Shown here: one piece after another, positions 8,103-16,300 of the stretch
Numbering within the stretch: position 1 is the stretch's first letter
Layout of the letters: each line of letters begins with the position of its first letter
Source: CALELM01 sp045617105
Lineage (GTDB): Bacteria > Bacillota > Negativicutes > Selenomonadales > Selenomonadaceae
Reading direction: 5' to 3'
Assembly: GCA_045617105.1 (NCBI GenBank)
Contig: JAZLHW010000144.1
Span: 1 to 35,524, forward strand
Length of the DNA stretch: 35,524 nucleotides
The notes under the pieces: model-generated
The model's input: only the letters and a program-made list of their open reading frames with translations
Told to the model about the DNA's origin: nothing
Databases searched by the model: none
Translations under genes and position numbers: made by a program

Positions 8103-9953
8103 TTATTCAGACAGAAGTTCCTCTGCACCGTTCGGATCTTCTGTGGCATGGTGTTTTCCGAGCATAGTCAGGATGCTGTTTTTGTTGAAGATATAGGCTT
8201 CTGAGGAAAGGTCTTGGCTTTCGTGGTAGCGATGGGAGGGAGCGTTCAGGATGCCGCAGACGGTGTCGTAGATCATGTCGTTGCTGAAATAGCGGCTGGC
8301 ATGTGCACGAAGGGTATCTGCTTTTTGGGGGAGAAGGCTTTGGTATTCAGGAGAGAGGTACAGGAACATCGGGATCCGTACCATATCGAAGCTGAATACG
8401 TCCGGATTGTGGGAGATGACGAGGTTTTCCCCGTGGTCTGAAAAGTAGAGCATGGCTTGAAGGTTCAGGTTTTCCACTGCGTAGTCATAGATTTGTGACA
8501 GGACGTAATCTGTATAGAGAATACTGTTGGCATAGGAATCGGCGGCAGTTGCCATGCCGGTGCCGTCTGCTGTTTTCCATTTCTCAAATTCCTTCGGATA
8601 ACGGTTGTTGTAGTAGATGTGGCTTCCCATGATGTGAAGCACGATGAAGTTGTTGGCTTGCGGATCGACCTTTTTCAGATAGTCCAAAAGAACTCCGTCA
8701 TATTTGTCGGAAATGTTATAGGCATCGTCCGTCCATTCCGAATGATCCGCATTCTTGGCAACGAGAGTGATAACGCTGTCGTATTGCCCATAACGTCCTT
8801 GGTTGCTGAACCACCATGTTTGGTAGCCTGCTTTTTTTGCTGCGTCAATGATGGAGCAGGAATCTATGAAGTCCTTGTCATTGTACTGGCTTTGCTCCGT
8901 CAGTGCACGCTGGAGCGTGGGGACGGTTTGGGAGAAGGCGGCATACGAGTTTTGGAACAGCAGGAAATTGGGATCGTTTTCCGCACGCTTGCTGAGCCAC
9001 GGCGTGTCATCAAAGGAAAATCCGGGAGAGAAGGCTTTCATGTAATCACGGGAAGCGGATTCCCCGATAATGACGAGAACGGTTCCGGGATTTTCTGTCA
9101 GGGCAGGAAGAGCCTGTGCAGGATCAATATCCAAGGTGCTGAAGCGTTCCTCATGACGGCTGCCGTATTTTTGTGTCTGTGCAACGTAGTCAGAAACGTC
9201 ATTCCATAGGCCGACGATCGAGGCTTCCGGAAGATGCCAAAAGGGAACTATGTAGATCATGCCGAGAAGCAGGGCAGCAAGCGATGCCGTATGCGAGGTC
9301 TTTGTCCTGCGGCGAAGCATGCGAAGACCGAGGAAGCAATGCAGCCTGCAGGCGAGAAGGAAAAGGAGAAGCCCAACGACTGCAATCACAAACAGCCAAA
9401 AGAATCCCACGTTGGATTCCAAAAAGTCGATGCTCTCTCTCCAGTTTGTCAGGTAAAGAGCCATGAGAGAGGCAGGGGAAAGGCAATGCCAAAACATGAT
9501 GTAGTAGGCGTACTGGATAATGGGAACGGAAAGGAGTATCAGGTTGAGCAGCGACATGAAGATGCTGACAGCCTTGATTTTTTTTGTCTGCATCAGGAGC
9601 TTTTCCAGTGCCGTCAAAAAGACAAAGATCGCTGTACCGATGATGAAATCGTAGGAGATCTTTGACATGTACCATGCATTGTTGTAGGTCCAAGTGTAGA
9701 GAAGCGGGAATGCCGAGCACCACCCAAGCCCCGTGATGAGGTTTGGCAGGTTCTGCCGGCAAAAAAGAGGGATCTGCACGCTGTATTGCAGGAGCGAAAG
9801 CACCGCAACGGTCGGAAGGAGGAGAGGCAGAAAATACTTAGCACTCATGTCCTGCCCGATGTTGATGTAGAAGGCGATCAGGCAGAGAAAATAAGCAAAG
9901 GATGCTGTCGTGCTTTTTACGAGAGTGTCCTGCATTTTGGCGGAAATATTCAT
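8103..9953 (-). CDS. Phosphoethanolamine transferase (EptA/sulfatase superfamily)
   Basis: This 616-aa protein has about five N-terminal transmembrane helices (roughly 15-35, 40-60, 100-120, 130-155 and 185-205). A large alkaline-phosphatase-fold domain on the outer face of the membrane follows. Catalytic signatures are GES at 297-299 (metal binding), Thr343 in SQTVPT as the likely nucleophile that carries phosphoethanolamine, MGSH at 442-445 and SDHGE at 505-509. Relatives move phosphoethanolamine from phosphatidylethanolamine to lipid A, lipopolysaccharide core or other envelope glycans, which fits a diderm Negativicute. The exact acceptor cannot be read. AAAGGA lies 9 bases before the ATG at 9953. 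It is convergent with the gspF-like gene and probably transcribed alone from the promoter at 10037-10065. Confidence 0.88.
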   Translation of the reverse strand: MNISAKMQDTLVKSTTASFAYFLCLIAFYINIGQDMSAKYFLPLLLPTVAVLSLLQYSVQIPLFCRQNLPNLITGLGWCSAFPLLYTWTYNNAWYMSKISYDFIIGTAIFVFLTALEKLLMQTKKIKAVSIFMSLLNLILLSVPIIQYAYYIMFWHCLSPASLMALYLTNWRESIDFLESNVGFFWLFVIAVVGLLLFLLACRLHCFLGLRMLRRRTKTSHTASLAALLLGMIYIVPFWHLPEASIVGLWNDVSDYVAQTQKYGSRHEERFSTLDIDPAQALPALTENPGTVLVIIGESASRDYMKAFSPGFSFDDTPWLSKRAENDPNFLLFQNSYAAFSQTVPTLQRALTEQSQYNDKDFIDSCSIIDAAKKAGYQTWWFSNQGRYGQYDSVITLVAKNADHSEWTDDAYNISDKYDGVLLDYLKKVDPQANNFIVLHIMGSHIYYNNRYPKEFEKWKTADGTGMATAADSYANSILYTDYVLSQIYDYAVENLNLQAMLYFSDHGENLVISHNPDVFSFDMVRIPMFLYLSPEYQSLLPQKADTLRAHASRYFSNDMIYDTVCGILNAPSHRYHESQDLSSEAYIFNKNSILTMLGKHHATEDPNGAEELLSE

Positions 9954-10036
9954 AGGTCACTGTCCTTTTCAAAGTATTGGGGAAACGGAATCTTTTCCTT
10001 TGTATATAGGCTTTCAAGCAACTGAGTAACACGCTT

Positions 10037-10065
10037 ATTTTACTATAGGAGAAAAGTCTCGTCAA
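10037..10065 (-). promoter_or_regulatory. Sigma-70-type promoter for the phosphoethanolamine transferase
   Basis: On the minus strand, TTGACG (10060-10065) and TAAAAT (10037-10042) are separated by exactly 17 bp. They point at the gene starting at 9953, leaving a leader of about 75 bases. Confidence 0.65.
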
Positions 10066-10101
10066 AATAAAAATTGTTGGAAGGATGCATTTTAAAACGC
10101 G

Positions 10102-10138
10102 AAAAGGGACTGCCGCGCGTTCGTCAGCAATCCCTTTT
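10102..10138 (-). terminator. Terminator hairpin following the 6S-like RNA
   Basis: AAAAGGGA and TCCCTTTT arms (10102-10109 and 10131-10138), with inner TGC/GCA pairing, form a strong hairpin directly downstream of the structured RNA on the minus strand. It can fold on either strand. Confidence 0.6.
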
Positions 10139-10141
10139 AAA

Positions 10142-10330
10142 AAAGGGGTCCAAGAAGCCGTTTCTTTCTTATGTCTAAAACCTGCGACTCGCAGGTGGGT
10201 GCCCTAAGTTCGGTTTCTGCTATTCGTCTGAAACGATGCAGCATCCGCCAAAATCAAATCGGATTCCCTAAAGAAAATGTAGGTTAGACATATGAGAAAG
10301 CACACGCACATCCCAGGCTTGTCCTTCTTT
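10142..10330 (-). ncRNA. ssrS: Probable 6S RNA
   Basis: There is no reading frame here, but the minus strand can fold into one long rod. An outer stem pairs CAAGCC near the 5' end with GGCTT-TTG near the 3' end. A second long-range stem pairs CTTTCT-CA-TATGTCTAA-CC with GGTTTTAGACATAAGAAAG (about 10165-10183). A local hairpin CCTGCGA/TCGCAGG (10181-10195) sits on the 3' side of the central region, and an apical hairpin contains TCGT-TTCAG-ACGA. A closing stem, open centre with a 3'-strand hairpin and apical stem is the plan of 6S RNA, which binds sigma-70 RNA polymerase and represses promoters in stationary phase. Length is about 190 nt and the 5' region resembles Firmicute 6S RNAs. The call rests on architecture, so another structured RNA is possible. 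Confidence 0.65.
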
Positions 10331-10336
10331 ATGTGT

Positions 10337-10365
10337 ATCATATCACAAAAAAATAACAGGTGCAA
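10337..10365 (-). promoter_or_regulatory. Promoter of the 6S-like RNA
   Basis: On the minus strand, TTGCAC (10360-10365) and TATGAT (10337-10342) are separated by 17 bp. The predicted start is near 10330, exactly where the folded RNA begins. Confidence 0.65.
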
Positions 10366-10463
10366 GACTTGACAAATTGGAATCGTATCAATAAATTACG
10401 TTTTTGCTGGAGAACACATTTTGGCGAAGCTGCACATTTTGACAGAATTTGTGCAGAAAAATG

Positions 10464-10492
10464 CAGACAAAATGCATGAGACCTTGTATAAT
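10464..10492 (+). promoter_or_regulatory. Candidate promoter for the 10525 gene
   Basis: A perfect TATAAT at 10487-10492 lies 17 bp after a weak -35 (CAGACA, 10464-10469) and 32 bases before the start codon. A TTGACA at 10439 is too far away to pair with this -10. Confidence 0.45.
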
Positions 10493-10524
10493 AAATGTAA
10501 CGACTTTTGTGGAGGAGCATGGAA

Positions 10525-10839
10525 ATGGACGTTACGTACAGCGTGGCTATCAGCTACGGGAATGATTTGGGCTATATCGAGTATAGCGAAACGGAACGAA
10601 TGGTAAATGTCGTTCTTGCAAGCGAGGAAGGGAAGAAGCTCGTTGAGGATTATCTGAGCGTTTCGCATGAAATCATGGTCCCGCACAATACCTTGATGGA
10701 CATGACGAAAGAAGTAGTTCAGCCGTTGGAGAGCAAGGAGAGTCTTCAGCTGGCACTCACGAGGCTTTGGAATGAAACGAAGGTGCATGTAGATTGGTCA
10801 AGACCTGTGGATTATGTCAAAGCACACCCACGGTATTGA
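10525..10839 (+). CDS. Hypothetical protein
   Basis: This is a 104-aa cytoplasmic-looking protein with no signal or membrane segment. It begins MDVTYSVAISYGNDLGYIEYSETERMVNVVL and ends VDYVKAHPRY. GGAGG (10511-10515) is 9 bases before ATG 10525. Another ATG at 10519 is only 3 bases from it, so 10525 is preferred. I do not recognise the family. It has its own candidate promoter and a strong terminator after it, so it is probably a monocistronic gene. Confidence 0.7.
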   Translation: MDVTYSVAISYGNDLGYIEYSETERMVNVVLASEEGKKLVEDYLSVSHEIMVPHNTLMDMTKEVVQPLESKESLQLALTRLWNETKVHVDWSRPVDYVKAHPRY

Positions 10840-10856
10840 CGGAAAAATGCAAAAGA

Positions 10857-10884
10857 CCGTTTCCTCATGGTGTTGGGGAAACGG
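10857..10884. terminator. Bidirectional terminator
   Basis: CCGTTTCC (10857-10864) and GGAAACGG (10877-10884) form a perfect 8-bp stem. T-rich tracts lie on both sides (CCTTTCCTTTT on plus, TCTTTTGCATTTTT on minus), so it serves the plus-strand 10525 gene and the minus-strand DUF896 gene. Confidence 0.8.
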
Positions 10885-10907
10885 CCTTTCCTTTTACTTG
10901 GCATAGA

Positions 10908-11162
10908 TTAGTGAATATGTTCCTTGTCGATGAACGGACGATTCATTTCGTTTTGGAAATCGAAGATTTTCTGGGATGCCTGTGCCTCCTTCTCATCGAC
11001 AAATTCGATGGAGTCGAGAATGGAGGTCATTTGCTCGCGGATACCGTCAAGGTAGGCACGGCGAAGTGCTGCCTGTTCTCCTTTTTCTTCTTCCGTGAGG
11101 CCTTCCTTGCGTTTTTTGTGGGCAAGCTCGTTGATACGGGCAATCAGTTCTGGTGTAATCAT
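10908..11162 (-). CDS. DUF896 family protein (YnzC-like)
   Basis: This is an 84-aa protein whose N-terminus MITPELIARINELAHKKR, followed by EGLTEEEKGEQAALRRAYLDG, is the hallmark of DUF896. These are small helical-hairpin proteins widespread in Firmicutes (YnzC and relatives). Some members are linked to the SOS operon of Bacillus, but no biochemical activity is established. The C-terminal half (QASQKIFDFQNEMNRPFIDKEHIH) is longer and less conserved than the core. It is transcribed alone and ends at the bidirectional terminator. Confidence 0.88.
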   Translation of the reverse strand: MITPELIARINELAHKKRKEGLTEEEKGEQAALRRAYLDGIREQMTSILDSIEFVDEKEAQASQKIFDFQNEMNRPFIDKEHIH

Positions 11163-11313
11163 GAAAAAACCTAACCTTTCTTTTGTGGGTCATGCTGTTA
11201 ATAGCAATATTAAATCACAGCAGAATGGGAGAGTCAAGAGATTGGCGGAGGAAAGCGTTCTTTATTTAGTATATTTTTATGGTAAAAGAGGTTTGCGGAA
11301 GGGAGTTTTTTGT

Positions 11314-12075
11314 ATGGCAGTTACGGCACCGACACCGCCAATACCGCCGACACCGCCACAGGTATCAAAGGTCATTTTGCAGGAGGGCGGTACGGTCAAG
11401 GAAACCTCAATTCCGCAGAGCCATGGACCGCAGAGCGATGAAGAGCGGAATGAAGCAAAGGCAAGAGAGTCCGTGGCAGATGGAAATGGCGCACTTTCCA
11501 AGACAACGGTGGGAGGAACGCAGGCAAAAAAGAATGGACAAGAGAAGCAGGAGGAAAAACCTGCCAGTTCCCCATCGGTTGGTTCTGTCAGCTCTGTCAA
11601 GGAGATAGATACAGAGGAACGGGATGCACAGATAGAGGCGTTGCTCAAGGAAAGCAAAAAAGAACAGGGACAGGAGAAGCAGACGGAGGTGAAGCAGCCT
11701 GTCTCCGATGCACATGGTGAACATGGACCTGTTTATTGGGGATTCAGCTTGGTCTCTGCCGTGGCTATGGTGGTCATGCTGTACAAGCATTTTCTGGTGA
11801 AAAAGGAGCGGAAGGAAGTCCCCGTGCAGGACGAAACGGAGCTTCGCCCCGGCATGACGGCGGGACAGGTACTTCGGGAAATGGAAAAGCAGGAGAGCGT
11901 GAGGCATGTTGCTCCGCCAACGGCGGCAAAGGAATATGCCGTGCAGTCTTCCGTAAAGCCTGCGTCCCAGATAGCAGAAGATCAGGGCGGGGCAGGAGCT
12001 TCTGCTAAGCCAGCCAGAATCGCACGCAAGGAAGTGAAAAAGAGCGAGGACGGGCATTTTGAAGTGCGGATCTGA
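11314..12075 (+). CDS. Hypothetical single-pass membrane protein with disordered flanks
   Basis: This is a 253-aa protein. A proline-rich start (MAVTAPTPPIPPTPPQ) leads into a long low-complexity region rich in Glu, Lys and Gln (about 20-140). One transmembrane helix follows near 145-165 (VYWGFSLVSAVAMVVMLYKHF). After it comes another charged disordered tail, ending KSEDGHFEVRI. I recognise no family. GGAAGGGA lies about 9 bases before ATG 11314. The frame is open upstream to 11095, but that part overlaps the DUF896 gene and lacks a ribosome binding site. Its 3' end is 31 bases before the DUF4258 gene. Confidence 0.72.
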   Translation: MAVTAPTPPIPPTPPQVSKVILQEGGTVKETSIPQSHGPQSDEERNEAKARESVADGNGALSKTTVGGTQAKKNGQEKQEEKPASSPSVGSVSSVKEIDTEERDAQIEALLKESKKEQGQEKQTEVKQPVSDAHGEHGPVYWGFSLVSAVAMVVMLYKHFLVKKERKEVPVQDETELRPGMTAGQVLREMEKQESVRHVAPPTAAKEYAVQSSVKPASQIAEDQGGAGASAKPARIARKEVKKSEDGHFEVRI

Positions 12076-12106
12076 AAAAGATAGTCATAAAGGGGGATGC
12101 GTAACC

Positions 12107-12424
12107 TTGATCCAAATAGAAAAGTTAAGACAGCATTATGAAACAGATTGTGTTTTTATGACAGCACATGCTGCCGAACGTTTTAGGCAATGCGGCATAC
12201 TGGCAGAAGATGTAAGAAATGCTGTACTTACGGGGGAAATTATAGAACAATATCCTGAGGATTATCCCTATCCGAGTTGCTTGGTTTTAGGGTATTCTAT
12301 AGATATGCAATATTTGCATGTTGTCATAAGCGATGAAGGATCATCTAGCAGGATTATTACAGCTTATTTCCCAAATGCAGATAAATGGCAGAATGATATG
12401 CGTACTCGAAAGGAGCTGATTTAG
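12107..12424 (+). CDS. DUF4258 protein, putative toxin of a toxin-antitoxin pair
   Basis: This is a 105-aa protein. Its core, TAHAAERFRQCGILAEDVRNAVLTGEIIEQYPEDYPYPSCLVLGY, then LHVVISDEG and IITAYFPNADKWQ, is the DUF4258 signature. DUF4258 proteins are small RelE/BrnT-like-fold candidates usually encoded before a YgiT-type zinc-finger protein, as here. The pairing suggests an mRNA-targeting toxin, but the activity is inferred. The start is TTG 12107, with GGGGG 10 bases upstream. The in-frame ATG at 12059 overlaps the previous gene. One base separates its stop from the next start. Confidence 0.82.
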   Translation: MIQIEKLRQHYETDCVFMTAHAAERFRQCGILAEDVRNAVLTGEIIEQYPEDYPYPSCLVLGYSIDMQYLHVVISDEGSSSRIITAYFPNADKWQNDMRTRKELI

Positions 12425-12425
12425 A

Positions 12426-12656
12426 ATGCGTTGTTTAATTTGCAAGTCAGGAACAATGACCGAGTCTACCAGCACTTATTTTGCTCATCTTAAAAATGGC
12501 TATGTGCTAATTGAGAATGTTCCCTGCCAAACATGCAATCAATGTGGTGAAACAGTATATTCTGCATTGGTTATGGAGAGAATTGACGAAATTCTCGCAA
12601 GTGTGGAGAGATTCTCCAGCAAAATTATTGTCATGGATTATTCTGCTGCTGCGTAA
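12426..12656 (+). CDS. YgiT-type zinc-finger protein, putative antitoxin
   Basis: This is a 76-aa protein with two cysteine clusters that would bind zinc: CLIC at 3-6 and CQTCNQCGE at 34-42. They are followed by YSALVMERIDEIL, as in the N-terminal domain of MqsA/YgiT antitoxins. It lacks the C-terminal helix-turn-helix of full-length MqsA, like other short members paired with DUF4258 genes. It probably neutralises the protein encoded just upstream. Translation is likely coupled, since the ATG begins one base after the upstream stop. Confidence 0.85.
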   Translation: MRCLICKSGTMTESTSTYFAHLKNGYVLIENVPCQTCNQCGETVYSALVMERIDEILASVERFSSKIIVMDYSAAA

Positions 12657-12781
12657 AGTGAATATGCACTATGTTTTTAGTGTGCCCAAGCTTCTTGCAA
12701 ATCTTGATGCTTATGCTGTATTCAAAAATTAAGTGTGCCAAACATTTTCAAAAATGTCCCCACAATTTTGAAACATTGCCT

Positions 12782-12812
12782 CAGCCTTTTGTGCTGGGGC
12801 TGTTTTAATTTT
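12782..12812 (+). terminator. Terminator after the DUF4258/YgiT pair
   Basis: CAGCC (12782-12786) and GGCTG (12798-12802) form the stem, followed by TTTTAATTTTTT. Confidence 0.6.
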
Positions 12813-12964
12813 TTGGAATGCCTTAAACGTGACCTGTGTTTTGATATGAATTAGCTGTAACACTCTGATTGAATAAGTAAAAAGTTATTGGAAAAAGGAA
12901 TAAGTTATCTGAAAAATCTGCATTTTACACATGTGAGTTAAAGGATAGCTTGGGAGAAAATGTT

Positions 12965-13016
12965 CGCAAGATGTTTGGGACAAACGTCTTGCGGGGGGGG
13001 ACAAACCTGCTATGAT
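12965..13016 (+). promoter_or_regulatory. Perfect hairpin plus G8 tract inside a possible promoter
   Basis: CGCAAGATGTTTG (12965-12977) and CAAACGTCTTGCG (12981-12993) form a 13-bp stem (one G-T wobble) with the loop GGA. The second arm runs into eight G (12993-13000). TTGCGG (12989-12994) and TATGAT (13011-13016) are 16 bp apart, so the G run would lie in the spacer of a promoter facing the dynamin operon. Confidence 0.4.
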
Positions 13017-13071
13017 AAACTGGTAAAGAGTAAAGCCATATTTGGTTTTATATCCAATACCATGTATGGTA

Positions 13072-13217
13072 TAACGAAGCTAAGATGTCCCCTTCTTCAA
13101 CAACTTGCCGTAAGTGGGGGAAGCCAAATTTTAACAAGCGGTGAGCATATCTCCCGCTTCGTTGAAACGCAAATTGGAGGGAAAATGCTTATGGCATTTT
13201 CTTGAACAATGGCGTTA
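13072..13217 (+). repeat. 146-bp interspersed MITE-like repeat, copy B
   Basis: This copy begins TAACGAAGC and ends GGCGTTA, with TA directly on both sides (13070-13071 and 13218-13219). Internal hairpins include AAGCGG-TGAG paired with CTCC-CGCTT (near 13136-13160) and GAAAATGC paired with GCATTTTC (near 13181-13202). It serves as a reference copy for the family. Confidence 0.92.
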
Positions 13218-13383
13218 TAACCGTTTGTTCTATCGGGAAACTCGGGCAAAGTCCAAAGCAGGTGCCACAAACTGATGAATATTTTGAAGGCACAGTAATT
13301 TTGACACATGCATAATCTCTGCCCTTTGCAGCCTTAATAACCTGTGGGTGCAAGCCCCCAAAATAAAAAAGGAGAATAAACTA

Positions 13384-16300
13384 ATGCCAGAACTTACACT
13401 TGGAGCAGCGATAGATGGTCTAAAGAAGATGGAACTCAAACTCATTAATGAACCCAAATTTAAAAGACACTTGCAAGAATTGAAAGAATTAGAAACCATG
13501 GCAGGAGAGCCGTTATTGATAATGGTTATGGGAGAGTTCTCAGCAGGAAAGTCTACTTTTATCAATGCTGTTCTCGGACAGGAAGTGACCGTTAGGGGGG
13601 CAACTCCTACGACAGCAGTTATTACCAAAATTTGTTATGGCGATCGTGATGAAACAATTGTCCACTTCAAGGACGGCAGAAAAAAGCAGTACGATCATCA
13701 TAATTTTGTACGTTTGACAGCAGAAACGACCGCTGATAAAGAGGCTCGTCGTTTGCGCAAAGAAATGGATTATGTAGAAAAAAGATTGAATCTTTCCATT
13801 TTGAAAGAGGTTTCAATCATTGACAGCCCTGGCTTGGGGGCAATTACGGCAGGACATGAACAGACAACAAAGCGTTTTATGGGGAATGCAGATGCAGTTG
13901 TTTGGTTAATGAATGTACAGCAACCTGCAAAAGCATCGGAAGTTAATCGTTTGGAATCACTTGACCCACGCTTGAAACCCTTTGTGCTGGTCAATCAAAT
14001 CGATTTGATTGACGAAGAAGAGGATGACATTGATGACATTCTGGATGATGTGTGGCAAAAAGTAAAAGGTCATGCACATTCCGTGCACGGTATATCGGCA
14101 AAAAAAGCATTGGAAGGAAGGTTGTCTGGTAACAATGCAGACGTGGAAGCCAGCAATATCGATGAATTTTTCAGCCTATTGAGGGATGAGGTGTTGCCCA
14201 ATCGCGATGGATATCGTATGCATACTCTCGTACATGAAACGGCAACATTGCTCCGCCACGGAGGGGCTACCTTAAAATTTTGGTCTGATCAAATCGAATC
14301 ACTGCGTGACTTCAATTACGAAATCTATGCCAATGAACAGGCGGCGCTGCAGTCATTCGAACAGGCTTTGGCAGAATTCGCACGCCTTTGGAAAGAGTAT
14401 GTTTATGATAAGGGACAGGAAGCAGAGCGACAGTATTTCGAGGGCGTTTTGTATCAATATGGATTGTTAGGTCCTGCAGATACAAAAAAAGCATTAGAAT
14501 GTTTTAAAGTTGCTGCAAAATATGGAGAGTCTGAAGCTGAAACGGCGTATGCCTCAGCATTGGAATCCGTTGGGTATTACAAGGATGCTTTTAGTGAATA
14601 TCAGAAAGCGGCACTGCAAGAGAATGGTGAGGCTGCTGCTGGTCTTGCACGTTTGATTGAGCAAGGACATGGAAAAGGAGATGCTCAGGTGTGGTATCGC
14701 AAGGCTGCGCAATGGGGATTTATGGAAGCTCACCTTCATATTGATTACGGAAGTGATGTTACTAAGAAATTTCATGGTTTACATGAAGCAGCCCTTCAAG
14801 GTATTCCGGATGCACAAGTAGCCCTAGCTGAATGTTACAGACAGGGTATTGGTTGTGTGCGGGACACGGCAGATGTGTTCAAATGGCAATTAGAGGCAGC
14901 TAAACAAGGGTTGCATAGCCAATTTGTGCCTGTAGCTCAAGCTTATCGAAATGGCACAGGCGTAGAGAAAGATCCTGTTCAAGAATTTTATTGGCTGACT
15001 CGTGCTGCTGATTATGCCGATGCAGAGAGTGCGTTGCATGTGGCACTTTGCTTCTTTTATGGTCATGGAGTAGAACAAGATTGTGTGGAAGCATTTATCC
15101 GCTTACAAAGAATTTCCGATAATTTTTTTTATGGGAAAGTGCGTAAACAAGCAAAGATGGAACTGGACAGGCTCTTTGTACAAGGCACAGCTGAGATACA
15201 ACTTCTCATTGGCGATGCTGTGTTTAGCGGAAAATTAAAAGCATTTTTTAGAGACAGTAGAGCAATAGATTGGTATAAACGTGCAGAATCTCAGGGGTCA
15301 TTGGATGGAGCATACCGCAAAGGGTTATGTTTGTGGCGCATTTATCAGGAGAAGAATCATGATCCAAAGACGCATTGTGGCTCAGATGGTTTCATAGAAA
15401 AAGTTGCAGAGAGTTGGAGGCAAAGGAAGAACAAAGTGCTTTATGGTGCATACATTTCCATAAAGAAAGCCGAAAAAGCTGGTCATGTTGCGGCTGAAGG
15501 ATTTCTGCAGAGGAAGTTTGAAGAAGGAATACCAGAACTTCAATATTGTATTGCTCAGGCAATTGAAACTGAAGGCAACGATTTAAGAGATGCTTTCTAT
15601 TGGTATCTAAAGGCTGCGGAAGGTGGATATGCTCCTGCATTTACTGTGGTTGGAGAATTTTATTCAACTGGAAAGGGCGGGCAACAAAGTTGGTTTAATG
15701 CACTTAGTTGGCTGAGCAAAGCTAAAAAGGAAGATGGTGAGCGAGGCAAAGAGGCGTACAAAGCATTTGTGGCTCCGACATACCGCAAAATAAAACGAGG
15801 CATATCTGTTGTAGCTTTTGTGATGTTGACATTTTATTTTGTGGGATTATATATTGGGCGTGACTTTGCTGGGCATGACTTTCGATTAAATCAGCTTGCA
15901 GAACATGTACGGAAAGCAGTTGAAGAAAAACGATTAGATCAGCTTGCAGAACATGTACGAAAAGCAGTTGAAGAAAAACGAATAGTTGCAGAACGAGCTG
16001 AAAACGAAAAGAAAGCACAAGAGGAGGCAGAAAAAAAGAATCGAAAGAATCGAGAAAACAAACCAAATGTTGATGGTCAAAAAGTTTCAGATGATGTGAT
16101 TGGAGGGGTAAAACTAGGAGATGATATTAAAATTGTTGAGCAAACACTAGGTAAAGCACTAAAAAAGACTGCAAGCGAAGGAAATCAAATTCGCTGCGAA
16201 TATGAGCAGATGGATGTAGCTTATAAGAATGGTCGTGTTGTAGGTATTGCTGCAGATGATGAAAAATATTCTTTGACAGGAAGAGGCGTGAAGGCGGGTT

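Larger units (their letters stand above)
12657..13383. other. Gene-free accessory boundary region
   Basis: No credible gene is seen; ORFs here run across the repeat and match nothing. Contents are the terminator at 12782, the palindrome and G tract at 12965-13016, repeat copy B at 13072, a TTGACA at 13301 without a well-spaced -10, and the ribosome binding site AAGGAG at 13369 for the first dynamin gene. Confidence 0.5.

Noticed and set aside
8214..9209. Long plus-strand ORFs opposite the phosphoethanolamine transferase
   Set aside because: They are antisense to a gene with clear catalytic motifs and are explained by its codon use.
12960..13205. 81-codon plus-strand ORF
   Set aside because: It crosses the G tract and repeat copy B, lacks a ribosome binding site and has no protein-like pattern.
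13220..13383. TTGACA at 13301 as the dynamin promoter
   Set aside because: No -10 lies 16-18 bases downstream; TAATAA is 28 bases away.
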